Shown here in pieces: positions 52,388-63,321 of a DNA stretch of 64,000 bases. The DNA is from an uncultured Clostridia bacterium. GTDB taxonomy: Bacteria > Bacillota > Clostridia > Christensenellales > Borkfalkiaceae. Position numbers and translations under genes: made by a program. Below the pieces are notes generated by a model. The model was not told the DNA's origin and did not search any database. It saw only the letters and a program-made list of their open reading frames with translations. How positions within the stretch are numbered: the first letter of the stretch is position 1; every line of letters starts with the position of its first letter. The stretch covers positions 1 to 64,000 of the forward strand of contig CANQSR010000010.1 in assembly GCA_947626575.1 (NCBI GenBank), given 5' to 3'.

Positions 52388-55300
52388 TCAATGCTTGCGC
52401 TTGCGGAGCAGGATGAACGCTGCGGCGGCCGCACCGCCGAGGACAGCCGCGCTCCCCACCGCAATGCCTGCAATCGCGCCCGCGGGCAGGCCTCCGCCTG
52501 CTCCGCCGTCCTCGTTTCCGCCCTGCGCGGGGCCATCGGGCGTATCGGGGTTATCGGGATTATCAGGATTATCGGGGTTATCAGGGTTATCAGGGTTATC
52601 AGGGTTATCAGGGTTATCGGGGTCATCGGGGTCATCGGGGTTATCAGGGTTATCGGGGTCATCGGGGTTATCAGGGTCATCGGGGTCGTCGGGATCTTCG
52701 GCCTGCGCCTCCACCTCCACATAGGTGACGGTGTTGACCACAACGTTGCCCGTGACGACGTATTCCGCCGTGCCGTCTTCGCCGAGTTGCATATCGATCA
52801 TGGTGACCGCCGTGACATACTCGCCCTCTTCGTTGAGAACAAGTTCCTCCTGCCCCACCTGATAGCTCACGAAGTGGTGCTTTTCGGGGAGTTGGTCGGG
52901 CGTTTCGAGGACGATCGTGTCCTCATAGTAGCGTTCCTCTTTCAGCGTCTCCACCCCGTTGAGCGTGTACATGACGGTATATTTGTTCTTTTCGATCTCT
53001 ACATCGAGGACATAACCAATGACGGTGTCATCCGCGTCGATCTTAAAGCCGTCTATTTCATCCTGCGTGGAAAATTCAAGCACATCCGCTTCGATCGTAT
53101 TGCCCTGCGTGAACCACGTCATGAGGCTCATGTGGGAGATATGATAGCCGTACGGGATGGTGCGCATGGCAAGCGTGTATTCCACCCCGCGGCGAATGTT
53201 ATCGTTTTCGCTGGAAAGAATGTGGTTATCGTAGGTGATCCAATAGGAGATGGGGAGAGGAACGTCCTCACGGATGGCGTCGAGTTTGAGGTCGGATACG
53301 ACCGTATAGGTCAGCATATCGATCTCGTTCCCGCCGTCGGCGATGCGGAATCCGCCGATCTCCTGCCCTTCGCCGAGATAATCTTCCTCATTGGCTCCAT
53401 TCGGGAATTTCGTATAATAGCGGATGGGTTCGCCGAAGGCATAGTATCTCCTGCCGAGCAAAAGTTTTGACGTGTGGTCCAGACGGTCGATATAGTATTC
53501 CACCACAAATTTCTTGGTGGTATCCGCCGTGTAGACGGCCTCCTTCCCCTCCTCCGCAACGCGGGATGCGAAGGGCAGGAAGGTTTCGCCGCCGCTCTTC
53601 CAACCGTTCAAGGTGTACTGTTCGAGTTCGCAGCTCGGAAGCGCATAGGTCTCTCCGGGGATGACATACTCCGAATAGTCGTCCGTCTCCCCGTTTTCAA
53701 AGCGGTAGCTGATCTTGGACTTTTCGCCGATATCCGCCGTGAGCGTTGCCGCTCGCGTAACGATAAATTCCGCGGCGAACTCATACGTCTCTTCCCCGCA
53801 CGTCCATTTGCGGATATAATGCGTCACGCTCAGCTCCTCCGTAATGCCCGCGGCAACAGACTCATCGAGCGTCAGCTTTCTCCCCGGCAGATATTCCTTT
53901 TCGACGTTCAATGCGCCCACGGCAAAGACTACCTTGATGGTTTCGGGGACGATCACCACCTCATTGCTTTCGGGAGACAGCGCCACTTCGCCGCTCTCCG
54001 TCACGACGGCCTGCGCCGCGTCATCCGTGAATACCATGGTGCCTGCGGCCGAGAAGAGAACGATGGGTTCGGCCCCTTCGGTATCGAGATCCTGCGTATC
54101 GAGGACGACTCGCACCTTATCTTTGGATGTGAACATGCTGTTGCGGACGGTGAATTTCACCTCCGCGCCCTTAAAGATCGCGCCCTCGATGGAACCCCCT
54201 TCAAAGGTAATGCTCCCGCCCGGCGCATCGGGCGCGCTGACGGCGTACAGACAACTGCCCGCGGAGACGTTCACGGAGAGGTCATTTACGATCCCGCGGA
54301 GATAGAGCGCCGCACCGCTTTCGCAGACGTTCTCCTTGACTTCCGTGTTGCCCTTTACCGAGAGAACGCGGCCGCCCGTCGTCGTGCGGTTGTAGAGAAG
54401 CGCGGCCCCCTCTTCCGTTGCGGTGTTGCGGGTCATATTGCCGCCTTCCATGTTGATACTGCCGTCCAAGTAGACCGCACCGCCGCGGACGGAGACGTTT
54501 TCCGTGAAGGCCGTATTTTTAATTGCAAGCACGCACCCCCCGCAGCCCGCGACGGCGCCGCCCCGGACGGCGGAGGTGTTGTTCTTGAAAACGCAGTCCT
54601 GAAAACTCATTGCGGTGCCGCGCGCATATAATGCGCCGCCCTCTTCCGCCTCGTTGTTTTCAAAGGTGCAGGCCGTAAAGTGCGGCTCAGGTCCGCTGAC
54701 GGAATATACCGCGCCGCCGAGGCGGGCGCAATTTTGTTTGAATACGGTATTTCTGACATCTGCCGACCCCCCTTCCGCCATGTTCAGACACAGCGCGCTA
54801 GTTGCGCTCTTATAGAGGACGACGTTGTTCTGCAACGTGCAATACTCCAAGGCGAGCTTGCCGCTCTTCTCCACGCGGATGAGACTGCCCGATTGCCCGA
54901 TGCCGCTTCCGTCGAGAACGATCTCCGCGCCATCCGTGCCTTGCAGGGTGAGGTTTCCGCCCTCCGTCACGTTGAAGAGGTCGCAATTGCCGTTCTTGCT
55001 GACCGTGTGCCGCCCTTCCGTTTGGATGACGACCGTCTTGTCGATCGTAATGGCGCTCGCATAGAGGTCCTTTACGATCGTGATGACATCGCCGCTACCC
55101 GCCGCGGCGACCGCCTCGCGGAGTGAATAATAGGGCGTTTGCCCGATCTTGCAGACGGGCTCCGATTCCTTCGCAGAGAGTTGGTTGCTCCGCGCCGAAT
55201 GCGTGAGCGCGCGGTCATACGCGACGACGCTGTACACGGGGATGTAGCCCTTGGGGTAGACGGTCGTATCGATATAGGTCTGCGACTCGCTGAATCCGAC

Positions 55301-57781
55301 GACCCTCATATTTTTGCCCGTCCCCTCGACGATCTCAAAGCCGAGGTGCGAGGGCGAGAGACATTTATCTCCCCCGTCGATGAGGAGCGCATTCCCCTCG
55401 TCGCAGGGCGTTACGGCTTTGAGAACGGGGTGATCCGCATCCGTGTAGATCGAGGTCGCCGTCTCGCCGTCGTCATGGCGCGCCCACCATTCCGCCGCGT
55501 CCACATACCAAATCTTAGGTTCGTATCCATTATCCTCGATACGTCCCTGCTTTTTCGCATCCTCCATCAGCTTCTTGAAGGCCTTGGAGGCGGTGGAACG
55601 GGAGAAGATGGGGTCGCCCGTACTCAAATTATAGCCCCACCGCTCAAAGTAGTAGGAGAGGTCGTATTTGACCGCGAGCGACGAGAGATAGACCTGCTTC
55701 TCCGTCGCATTCACCGTGCCGTAAGTCTGCTTATCCGCCTCGCTGAAATTCTTGTAGATATCCTCATAGCGGTAGAGATTTTCGAGCGTGGGCCAATAGC
55801 CGATCTCGAAGCTCTCGATGAGCCACCAAAAGATGAAGTTGCCGCGGTTGGTGTTCCAGAAGGAGGCGGTTTCGCGCTCATCGGGTGCGAGGGCGGCCGT
55901 CGTCTTATCGAAATCGCCGCGCTGGGCGATCTTGGACATGACCGTTTCATCGTACTTGGAGAGCATGTTGTTACTGCATTCGCTGACGGTGCGCTCGCCG
56001 ATATCCATCATGTGGCCGAGTTCGTGGGTATAGCCCCAGCCGAAGGAGACCGCGCCGAGCGCGCCCATCTCCCACGGCACCTGTATGCCGACGTGTTCGA
56101 TGTGGGCATAGGCCGCGCCGAAGGGCTGCATGAGGCGGATGTTGCAGTTGAGATAGCGTGCGCGGGGGTCGTATTTGCCGCCGTACAGGCCGTTTTTCTC
56201 CTGTTCGAGGACAACGCCGTCGGAGCGGAGCAGTTCTTTCACGTATTCATCCCAACGGTCGGTGACCTCCTGCGGGTCGTACAGCGCGCCCTCTTCGCCC
56301 GTGTTGTATGCCTTGTTCGCGCGGGATGCGCGCACGGTGACGATGATATTTTCGCTGACGATCTCGGTGACGTCCACGATCTTGGGCGTTCCGTTCAGCA
56401 CATCCTGCCCGTCCTGCGAACCCGTGATGCTCTGCCATTCGGCTTCCACCTTGCCCGCGTATTCGGCGAGTTGCGCCTTGTAACGGTTGACGTCCCCTCC
56501 CTGACGGAATACGGGGATCAGCGTTCCGCCCTCGATATAGACCTTGACATGTTCGGACTGCGCGCTCTCCTCATACGGGTTGACGAGGTAGACGGGGCCG
56601 CCCGTGGGGACCTGTACCCCCGCGCGCAGGGCGTTGTTTTCGTGTTGGGTGACATACCCGTCTTTGTTGTAATTTCCGGGATGGATGACGTTTTTCCCGA
56701 TGCTCAGCTTAAATTCGCCGCTTCGCCAGCCCGACCACGCGCCCCAGAACTGCGTGCATACGAGCGTGGGAAGCGGATCGTTTTCCTCCGCCTCCACATA
56801 GACGGTGAGAACGTCGTCTGGCGTTGCGGAGACGCCTGTCACCTGCCTGTTGGTGCCGAACCACGCCATCTTCAACTGACTGCGGGCATACCCCGCGACG
56901 TCGCCGTGGCGGGTGAGCAGATTTTCGCTGCCGGGCGCAGTCGCCATTTCGCGGCGCGCATCGCGCACGATCTTGCCGTCGAGGATCTGCTCGGCGCGCG
57001 TCAAAAGCCCCGAAAGCTCGCTCGCATAGGTGGCGTACGTCTTGACTTTTTCACGGAGCGCCTCGATCTGGGCTCTCTCGGTGATATCTTCCCTCAAATG
57101 CAGTTGGGCATAGTCGGTAAAGAGCGCCTGCACCTTCTCCACGTCGTCGCTTTCGGGTTGCAGGAAAATGATTTCGCTCGCCGCCGCACAGGTGCGGTGG
57201 CCCGTATGGATGCCGAGCCACTCGATCTTGAACCCCTTCACCGCCCCTTGAATGCTCTTGAAGGTGATCATGTTGGCATTGGTCTCATACGTCTGCGGGT
57301 AGTCGAGTTCCTTCAAGGCTACATAGTCAGTGCGGCCTGCGGGGATATAGGAAATGCGCACCTTGGTGAAACTTCCGCGGTTGCCCCAGCTCGAATCGGC
57401 CTGATAGAGGATGCGGTCCACGATGACGGGGTCGTGAAACTCCACTTCCACATTGTTGACCGTACTCGCATCCCCCGCTTTCAGCTGCATTTCCGAACGC
57501 CAGATTGAGCCGAAATTGCGGTCGAAGGCATAGGAGAGCGGCGCGCCGTTTTCCGCTTTTCCGTTGTTGGAATAATCGAATTTCTCCGTCGGCACGCCGT
57601 AACGGTCGAGATAGCCGTTTTTGAAAACACCGCTGTCCTCCGCAAGCCGCTCGATCTTGAAATCGTCGTTTTCTTCCGCATAGGCGCGGAAGGGCTGTGC
57701 GATCAGCACGGCGGCGATCACGGCAAATACGGCCGCAAGGACGGCAAACAGGGCGATGAAACGTTTTTTGCTCTTCAACAT
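52388..57781 (-). CDS. Giant surface M60-family peptidase with beta-helix and C-terminal anchor
   Basis: 1797 residues. Signal peptide to about residue 35. A galactose-binding-like (F5/8 type C) domain at about 40-210. The M60/enhancin-like zone around 285-760, with zinc motif HELGH at 586-590 and a third ligand Glu601 in 'SECSNN'. A right-handed beta-helix from about 925 to 1245, with repeated 'GGAVY'/'GGALY' turns as in chlamydial Pmp proteins. Several Ig/MucBP-like repeats follow, then an Asp-Pro/Asn-Pro spacer, a membrane helix and the tail 'LLRKRKH'. M60 enzymes cut O-glycosylated mucin-type proteins, so host mucin is a likely substrate. GGGAGGGG precedes the ATG. Monocistronic. Confidence 0.9.
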   Translation of the reverse strand: MLKSKKRFIALFAVLAAVFAVIAAVLIAQPFRAYAEENDDFKIERLAEDSGVFKNGYLDRYGVPTEKFDYSNNGKAENGAPLSYAFDRNFGSIWRSEMQLKAGDASTVNNVEVEFHDPVIVDRILYQADSSWGNRGSFTKVRISYIPAGRTDYVALKELDYPQTYETNANMITFKSIQGAVKGFKIEWLGIHTGHRTCAAASEIIFLQPESDDVEKVQALFTDYAQLHLREDITERAQIEALREKVKTYATYASELSGLLTRAEQILDGKIVRDARREMATAPGSENLLTRHGDVAGYARSQLKMAWFGTNRQVTGVSATPDDVLTVYVEAEENDPLPTLVCTQFWGAWSGWRSGEFKLSIGKNVIHPGNYNKDGYVTQHENNALRAGVQVPTGGPVYLVNPYEESAQSEHVKVYIEGGTLIPVFRQGGDVNRYKAQLAEYAGKVEAEWQSITGSQDGQDVLNGTPKIVDVTEIVSENIIVTVRASRANKAYNTGEEGALYDPQEVTDRWDEYVKELLRSDGVVLEQEKNGLYGGKYDPRARYLNCNIRLMQPFGAAYAHIEHVGIQVPWEMGALGAVSFGWGYTHELGHMMDIGERTVSECSNNMLSKYDETVMSKIAQRGDFDKTTAALAPDERETASFWNTNRGNFIFWWLIESFEIGYWPTLENLYRYEDIYKNFSEADKQTYGTVNATEKQVYLSSLAVKYDLSYYFERWGYNLSTGDPIFSRSTASKAFKKLMEDAKKQGRIEDNGYEPKIWYVDAAEWWARHDDGETATSIYTDADHPVLKAVTPCDEGNALLIDGGDKCLSPSHLGFEIVEGTGKNMRVVGFSESQTYIDTTVYPKGYIPVYSVVAYDRALTHSARSNQLSAKESEPVCKIGQTPYYSLREAVAAAGSGDVITIVKDLYASAITIDKTVVIQTEGRHTVSKNGNCDLFNVTEGGNLTLQGTDGAEIVLDGSGIGQSGSLIRVEKSGKLALEYCTLQNNVVLYKSATSALCLNMAEGGSADVRNTVFKQNCARLGGAVYSVSGPEPHFTACTFENNEAEEGGALYARGTAMSFQDCVFKNNTSAVRGGAVAGCGGCVLAIKNTAFTENVSVRGGAVYLDGSINMEGGNMTRNTATEEGAALLYNRTTTGGRVLSVKGNTEVKENVCESGAALYLRGIVNDLSVNVSAGSCLYAVSAPDAPGGSITFEGGSIEGAIFKGAEVKFTVRNSMFTSKDKVRVVLDTQDLDTEGAEPIVLFSAAGTMVFTDDAAQAVVTESGEVALSPESNEVVIVPETIKVVFAVGALNVEKEYLPGRKLTLDESVAAGITEELSVTHYIRKWTCGEETYEFAAEFIVTRAATLTADIGEKSKISYRFENGETDDYSEYVIPGETYALPSCELEQYTLNGWKSGGETFLPFASRVAEEGKEAVYTADTTKKFVVEYYIDRLDHTSKLLLGRRYYAFGEPIRYYTKFPNGANEEDYLGEGQEIGGFRIADGGNEIDMLTYTVVSDLKLDAIREDVPLPISYWITYDNHILSSENDNIRRGVEYTLAMRTIPYGYHISHMSLMTWFTQGNTIEADVLEFSTQDEIDGFKIDADDTVIGYVLDVEIEKNKYTVMYTLNGVETLKEERYYEDTIVLETPDQLPEKHHFVSYQVGQEELVLNEEGEYVTAVTMIDMQLGEDGTAEYVVTGNVVVNTVTYVEVEAQAEDPDDPDDPDNPDDPDNPDNPDDPDDPDNPDNPDNPDNPDNPDNPDNPDNPDTPDGPAQGGNEDGGAGGGLPAGAIAGIAVGSAAVLGGAAAAAFILLRKRKH
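52545..52695. repeat. 9-bp minisatellite encoding the Asp-Pro/Asn-Pro spacer
   Basis: GTTATCAGG/GTCATCGGG-type 9-mers in near-perfect tandem (about 16 units), each adding three residues. Length changes stay in frame. Confidence 0.85.
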
Positions 57782-57858
57782 GGACCCCTCCCTTTGGAAA
57801 ACAGTTTTCCGCGCCAAAAGCGATGAAACGCCGCGGCGCAAAAAACAGTTCGCAATTT

Positions 57859-57887
57859 ATTATATCATATCGGGCCGACGATTGCAA
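57859..57887 (-). promoter_or_regulatory. Promoter of the M60 peptidase gene
   Basis: Minus strand TTGCAA (57887-57882), 17-bp spacer, TATAAT (57864-57859). Confidence 0.7.
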
Positions 57888-57933
57888 TAGTTTACAAACG
57901 ATCTGCCGCTATAAATCTATCATTTTATTTACT

Positions 57934-57965
57934 CTTAAAAAAACAGGACGGCAAAAACGCCGTCC
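57934..57965 (-). terminator. Terminator after typA
   Basis: 7-bp stem 57946-57952/57959-57965; on the minus strand followed by TGTTTTTTTAAG. Confidence 0.8.
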
Positions 57966-57987
57966 CGCGGGAAACTATGCAATAAGG

Positions 57988-59817
<1,830 letters not shown>

Positions 59818-59848
59818 AACTTGTTGTCCTATTTGAAATCCATAGATG

Positions 59849-59877
59849 ATTATAGTACTTTTCCGCTCTTTTGACAA
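59849..59877 (-). promoter_or_regulatory. typA promoter
   Basis: Minus strand TTGTCA (59877-59872), 17-bp spacer, TATAAT (59854-59849). Confidence 0.75.
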
Positions 59878-59880
59878 CAA

Positions 59881-59909
59881 AAAAGAGGCGGAAACAAAAA
59901 ATTTCCGCC
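59881..59909 (-). terminator. Terminator of the leftward folA transcript
   Basis: 8-bp stem 59887-59894/59902-59909; read on the minus strand it is followed by TCTTTT. It lies 4 bp beyond the typA -35. Confidence 0.55.
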
Positions 59910-59984
59910 CGCTTTTTCGGGGATGTTCTCTGCGTTGCCGCCCGCTGTCCCCATTGGGGAAAGCGGCGCAGAGCGCGAAAGTGA

Positions 59985-60250
59985 TTTTGCGTTATTCCGA
60001 GGAGCCGAAGCCGAGGCCTCGTCGCCCCTTTGAGACTCGTCGCCCCTTTGAGGGGAGATGTCACGAGCCTGCGAGTGACAGAGGGGTTTCACGTCATTTT
60101 TGAGCGAATGCGAGAAATCTCATGTTCCCGTCATTTCGAACCCCATAGGGGTGAGAAATCTCATGTTACTGTCATTTCGAACCCCATAAGGGTGAGAAAT
60201 CTCATTTAGCGGAGATGTCTCGGCTGCGCTCGACATGACGTATATAACCA
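59985..60250. repeat. Block of GTCATTTCG-type dispersed repeats
   Basis: Two 41-bp tandem units at 60130-60170 and 60171-60211 plus degenerate copies on both sides, of the same family as the elements at 1587, 1777, 2902 and 15102. No gene lies between 59818 and 60303. Confidence 0.75.
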
Positions 60251-60303
60251 TAGCGAGATGTCTCGGCTGCGCTACTTCGTGCCGTCACGGCGGCATGGCG
60301 TAT

Positions 60304-60798
60304 TCAAAACTGCTTCACGGCGGTGTTCTTGTAGGTACAGAAGCGGATGGTGTAACCGTTGTCCTCGACGGGTGCGCTCTCATAGACGAGCGCAAAGGAC
60401 GGGTCGGCATCGAGATCGGGTGCGAATACGTCTGCGCCCCCGTCCGCCTCCACCTTCGTGACGAGTACTTCACTGCAATACGGGATGAGTTCGCGGTAGA
60501 CGCTCGCCCCGCCGATGACAAAGACGTCGTCTTGCGGGTACTTCCCGATTTCGCGGAACAGCTCCCCAAGACCGCGGACGGTCGTCACCCCCGCGCCCGC
60601 ATCCGACGGGGAAAGTACGATATTCGTGCGGTTTTTCAGGGGGCCGTTTGGAAAAGACCGCAGCGTGTTGAGGCCCATCACGACGGCCTTGCCCGTCGTG
60701 GTCTCGCGGAAAAATTTCATATCCTTCGGGAGGGAAAACATGAGCTTGTTCCCCTTTCCGATGCCCCACTTCCGATCTGCATGAAAAATGGCTTTCAT
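60304..60798 (-). CDS. Dihydrofolate reductase
   Basis: 164 residues. 'MKAIFHADRKWGIGKGNKLM' is the folate/M20-type loop, 'DMKFFRETTTGKAVVMGLNT' the conserved T-G-K-x-x-x-M-G segment and 'VFVIGGASVYRELIP' the NADPH site. The usual active-site acidic residue is on the 'LPKDMKFF' helix. It restores tetrahydrofolate after ThyA, whose gene ends 14 bp upstream. Same operon as gltX and thyA. Confidence 0.93.
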   Translation of the reverse strand: MKAIFHADRKWGIGKGNKLMFSLPKDMKFFRETTTGKAVVMGLNTLRSFPNGPLKNRTNIVLSPSDAGAGVTTVRGLGELFREIGKYPQDDVFVIGGASVYRELIPYCSEVLVTKVEADGGADVFAPDLDADPSFALVYESAPVEDNGYTIRFCTYKNTAVKQF

Positions 60799-60812
60799 TC
60801 AAATGCTCTCCG

Positions 60813-61643
60813 TTATATCGCCACGGGGATCTTGACGTCCAGCGGGTGGAAGTTATACCCTTCCAATGAGAAGCTATCCGCCGTAAACTTATAGAAATCC
60901 GTGATGCTTTCATCTTGATGAAGGCGGGGCGCGGGCATGGGCTCCCTCTTTATGATCTCCTCCACGATGGGAATATGCCTATCATACAGGTGCGCATCGG
61001 CGATGACATGCACAAGCTCCCCCGCTTTCAGCCCGGAGACCTGCGCAAACATCATGAGCAAGACCGCATACTGCACCACGTTCCAATTGTTCGCGGTAAG
61101 CATATCCTGCGAACGTTGGTTGAGGATGCCGTTCAGCGTATCCCCGGAGACATTGAAAGTCATCGAATAGGCGCAGGGGTAGAGGTGCATCTCGTGCAGG
61201 TCCTCGAAGTTATAGATGTTGGTCAAGATCCTGCGCGACGCGGGGTTGTGCTTCAAATCATAGAGGACGCGGTCGACCTGGTCGAAATCACCTTCGGGAT
61301 AGTGATGTTTCACGCCGAGCTGGTAGCCGTATGCCTTGCCGATACTGCCGCTCTCATCCGCCCAACTATCCCAGATGTGCGAACCGAGGTCGCGGATATT
61401 GTTGCTCTTCTTCTGCCAGATCCACAGGATCTCGCCGATACAGCTCTTGAATGCCGTGCGGCGGATGGTGAGAATGGGAAACTCCTCCCGAAGGTCATAG
61501 CGGTTGACGATGCCAAATTTTTTCACGGTATGCGCGGGCGTGCCGTCCTCCCAACGGGGACGCACATTGAGCGCGGTATCCCAAACGCCGTGCTGCAAAA
61601 TATCTTTGCAATTTGCAATGAAGATCTCGTCGGCCCTGCTCAC
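60813..61643 (-). CDS. Thymidylate synthase ThyA
   Basis: 276 residues. 'LYPCAYSMTFNVSG' carries the catalytic cysteine, 'QRSQDMLTANNWNVVQYA' and 'HVIADAHLYDRHI' bind dUMP and folate. It converts dUMP to dTMP with methylene-tetrahydrofolate, giving dihydrofolate for FolA. Its start overlaps the gltX stop by ATGA. 'RRTAFKSCIGEILW' matches the ThyA N-terminal helix. Confidence 0.96.
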   Translation of the reverse strand: MSRADEIFIANCKDILQHGVWDTALNVRPRWEDGTPAHTVKKFGIVNRYDLREEFPILTIRRTAFKSCIGEILWIWQKKSNNIRDLGSHIWDSWADESGSIGKAYGYQLGVKHHYPEGDFDQVDRVLYDLKHNPASRRILTNIYNFEDLHEMHLYPCAYSMTFNVSGDTLNGILNQRSQDMLTANNWNVVQYAVLLMMFAQVSGLKAGELVHVIADAHLYDRHIPIVEEIIKREPMPAPRLHQDESITDFYKFTADSFSLEGYNFHPLDVKIPVAI

Positions 61644-63277
61644 GGTTTGATTTCCTCCGAAATGCGGGCGCGGACTTCCTCTTCACCCAAAATTTGCTGG
61701 ATGGACCAGAGGTCGGGGGTGTTCGCCTTGCCCGTTGTGGCAATGCGGAGGACTTCGGCGACGTCGGCAACGCTTCCCCTGTACGCTTCGGGCGCGGCCT
61801 TGTAATCCTTCATCTCCGCCGCAAAACCGAATTCCGCGGCGATCGCCTTGACGTTTGCAAACCACGTCTGCGCGTCGTCCGTATCACGATAGTGTTGGAG
61901 AAACGCGCGCAAAATGCCGTTCCGCACGTCTTTCTCTACGCGGTATTCCTCGTGCGCGGCGGGCCGCTCAAAGAAGTATTCAATAAATTTCATCGCCTGC
62001 GAAGCCGTCGTGAAATCCTTTCTGCGCTTCTTGCCGCCGATGCCCATGCACAGCGTCAGCACGCGGGAGAGCTTCTCCCCGTCCCCGAAATATTTCTGCT
62101 GTGCGGGCGTGCCGAATTCCATGGCCCACGCCTTCAAGAATGCCGCCATGTCCGAAGCGGACAGCTTCGAAAGCTCGTTTTTGGAGATATCGTTGAGTTT
62201 ATCGAGATCGAAGAGCGTGCCGCTCTTCGACATCTTCGCCGCCGTGAATTTGAACTCTTCAAGCGGAGCATCGGGGTTCTTCATATACCACTCTTCGAAG
62301 TTGGAATTCAAAAGAGTAAGCATATAGATTTTGACGGCGCGGGGATAGTACCCCTCTTTGCGATAGTATTCGAGGGAGAGTTCGGGGTCCTTGCGCTTGG
62401 AGAGCTTGCGGCGCGTCTCGCCGTCCTGCTTCATGAGCGAGCAGTTGTGGCCGTAACGGGGCCGCTCGAACCCCAACGCCGCGAACAGCTCGATGTGGAT
62501 GGGCAGGCTCGCGAGCCACTCTTCGCCGCGGATGACGAGCGTCGTGCGCATGAAGTGGTCGTCAATGGCGTGGGCGAAGTGATAGGTGGGGATGCCGTCC
62601 GATTTCAGAATGACGACGTCCTGGTCGTTTTCGGGAACGGTGATCTCGCCCTTGATCTCATCGTGGAACTTGTGCTTGACTTCGGGGTCCCCCATCGAGC
62701 GGAGACGGATGACGAAGGGCTTTCCTGCATCGAGGTTTCGATAGATCTCCTCCTCGGAGAGATCGCGGCAACGGGCGTACTTTCCATAGTAGCCGGGAAC
62801 TTCCTTGTGCGCGGTCTGCTCTTCGCGCAGAGCGTCAAGCTCCTCGGCCGTACAAAAGCACGGATACGCCCGCCCCTCTTCGATGAGATGTTTGACGAAT
62901 GCGCGGTAGATCTCTGCGCGTTGCCGCTGATACCACGGGGCGTAAGTTTCGTCGCCGCCGATCTCGGCGCCCTCGTCGAAGCGGATATCGAAGTAATCGA
63001 GCGCCTTGATGACGGCCTCCACCGCGCCGTCTACCTTGCGCTTCAAATCGGTATCCTCGATGCGGAGATACAGAATGCCGCCGCTCCTGTGCGCGATGCG
63101 CTCGTTGGCGATGGCGGCGAAGAGATTTCCGAGATGGATGAAGCCCGTCGGCGAGGGCGCAAGACGCGTGACCTCCGCGCCCTTCGGAAGGTTGCGCGGG
63201 GGATAAAGCGACTCATAGGACGAAAGTTCTGGGTAATTTCCGGGGAGCAGACGCTCCGCCAAAGCATGGTAGTCCAT
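61640..63277 (-). CDS. Glutamyl-tRNA synthetase GltX
   Basis: 545 residues, class I. 'RLAPSPTGFIHLGNL' contains the HIGH-type motif, 'RKLSKRKDPELS' the KMSKS-type loop, and the C-terminal part forms the alpha-helical anticodon-binding domain. It is longer than the common ~490-residue enzyme; the N-terminal 40 residues before the HIGH motif are an extension. AAGGAG precedes the ATG at 63277. It is translationally coupled to thyA (ATGA) and follows the panE-like gene by 44 bp. Whether it charges only tRNA-Glu or also tRNA-Gln cannot be read from sequence. Confidence 0.93.
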   Translation of the reverse strand: MDYHALAERLLPGNYPELSSYESLYPPRNLPKGAEVTRLAPSPTGFIHLGNLFAAIANERIAHRSGGILYLRIEDTDLKRKVDGAVEAVIKALDYFDIRFDEGAEIGGDETYAPWYQRQRAEIYRAFVKHLIEEGRAYPCFCTAEELDALREEQTAHKEVPGYYGKYARCRDLSEEEIYRNLDAGKPFVIRLRSMGDPEVKHKFHDEIKGEITVPENDQDVVILKSDGIPTYHFAHAIDDHFMRTTLVIRGEEWLASLPIHIELFAALGFERPRYGHNCSLMKQDGETRRKLSKRKDPELSLEYYRKEGYYPRAVKIYMLTLLNSNFEEWYMKNPDAPLEEFKFTAAKMSKSGTLFDLDKLNDISKNELSKLSASDMAAFLKAWAMEFGTPAQQKYFGDGEKLSRVLTLCMGIGGKKRRKDFTTASQAMKFIEYFFERPAAHEEYRVEKDVRNGILRAFLQHYRDTDDAQTWFANVKAIAAEFGFAAEMKDYKAAPEAYRGSVADVAEVLRIATTGKANTPDLWSIQQILGEEEVRARISEEIKP

Positions 63278-63321
63278 TGTATTCTCCTTATATGGGTACA
63301 AAATGTAAATTCCGTTGCAAA

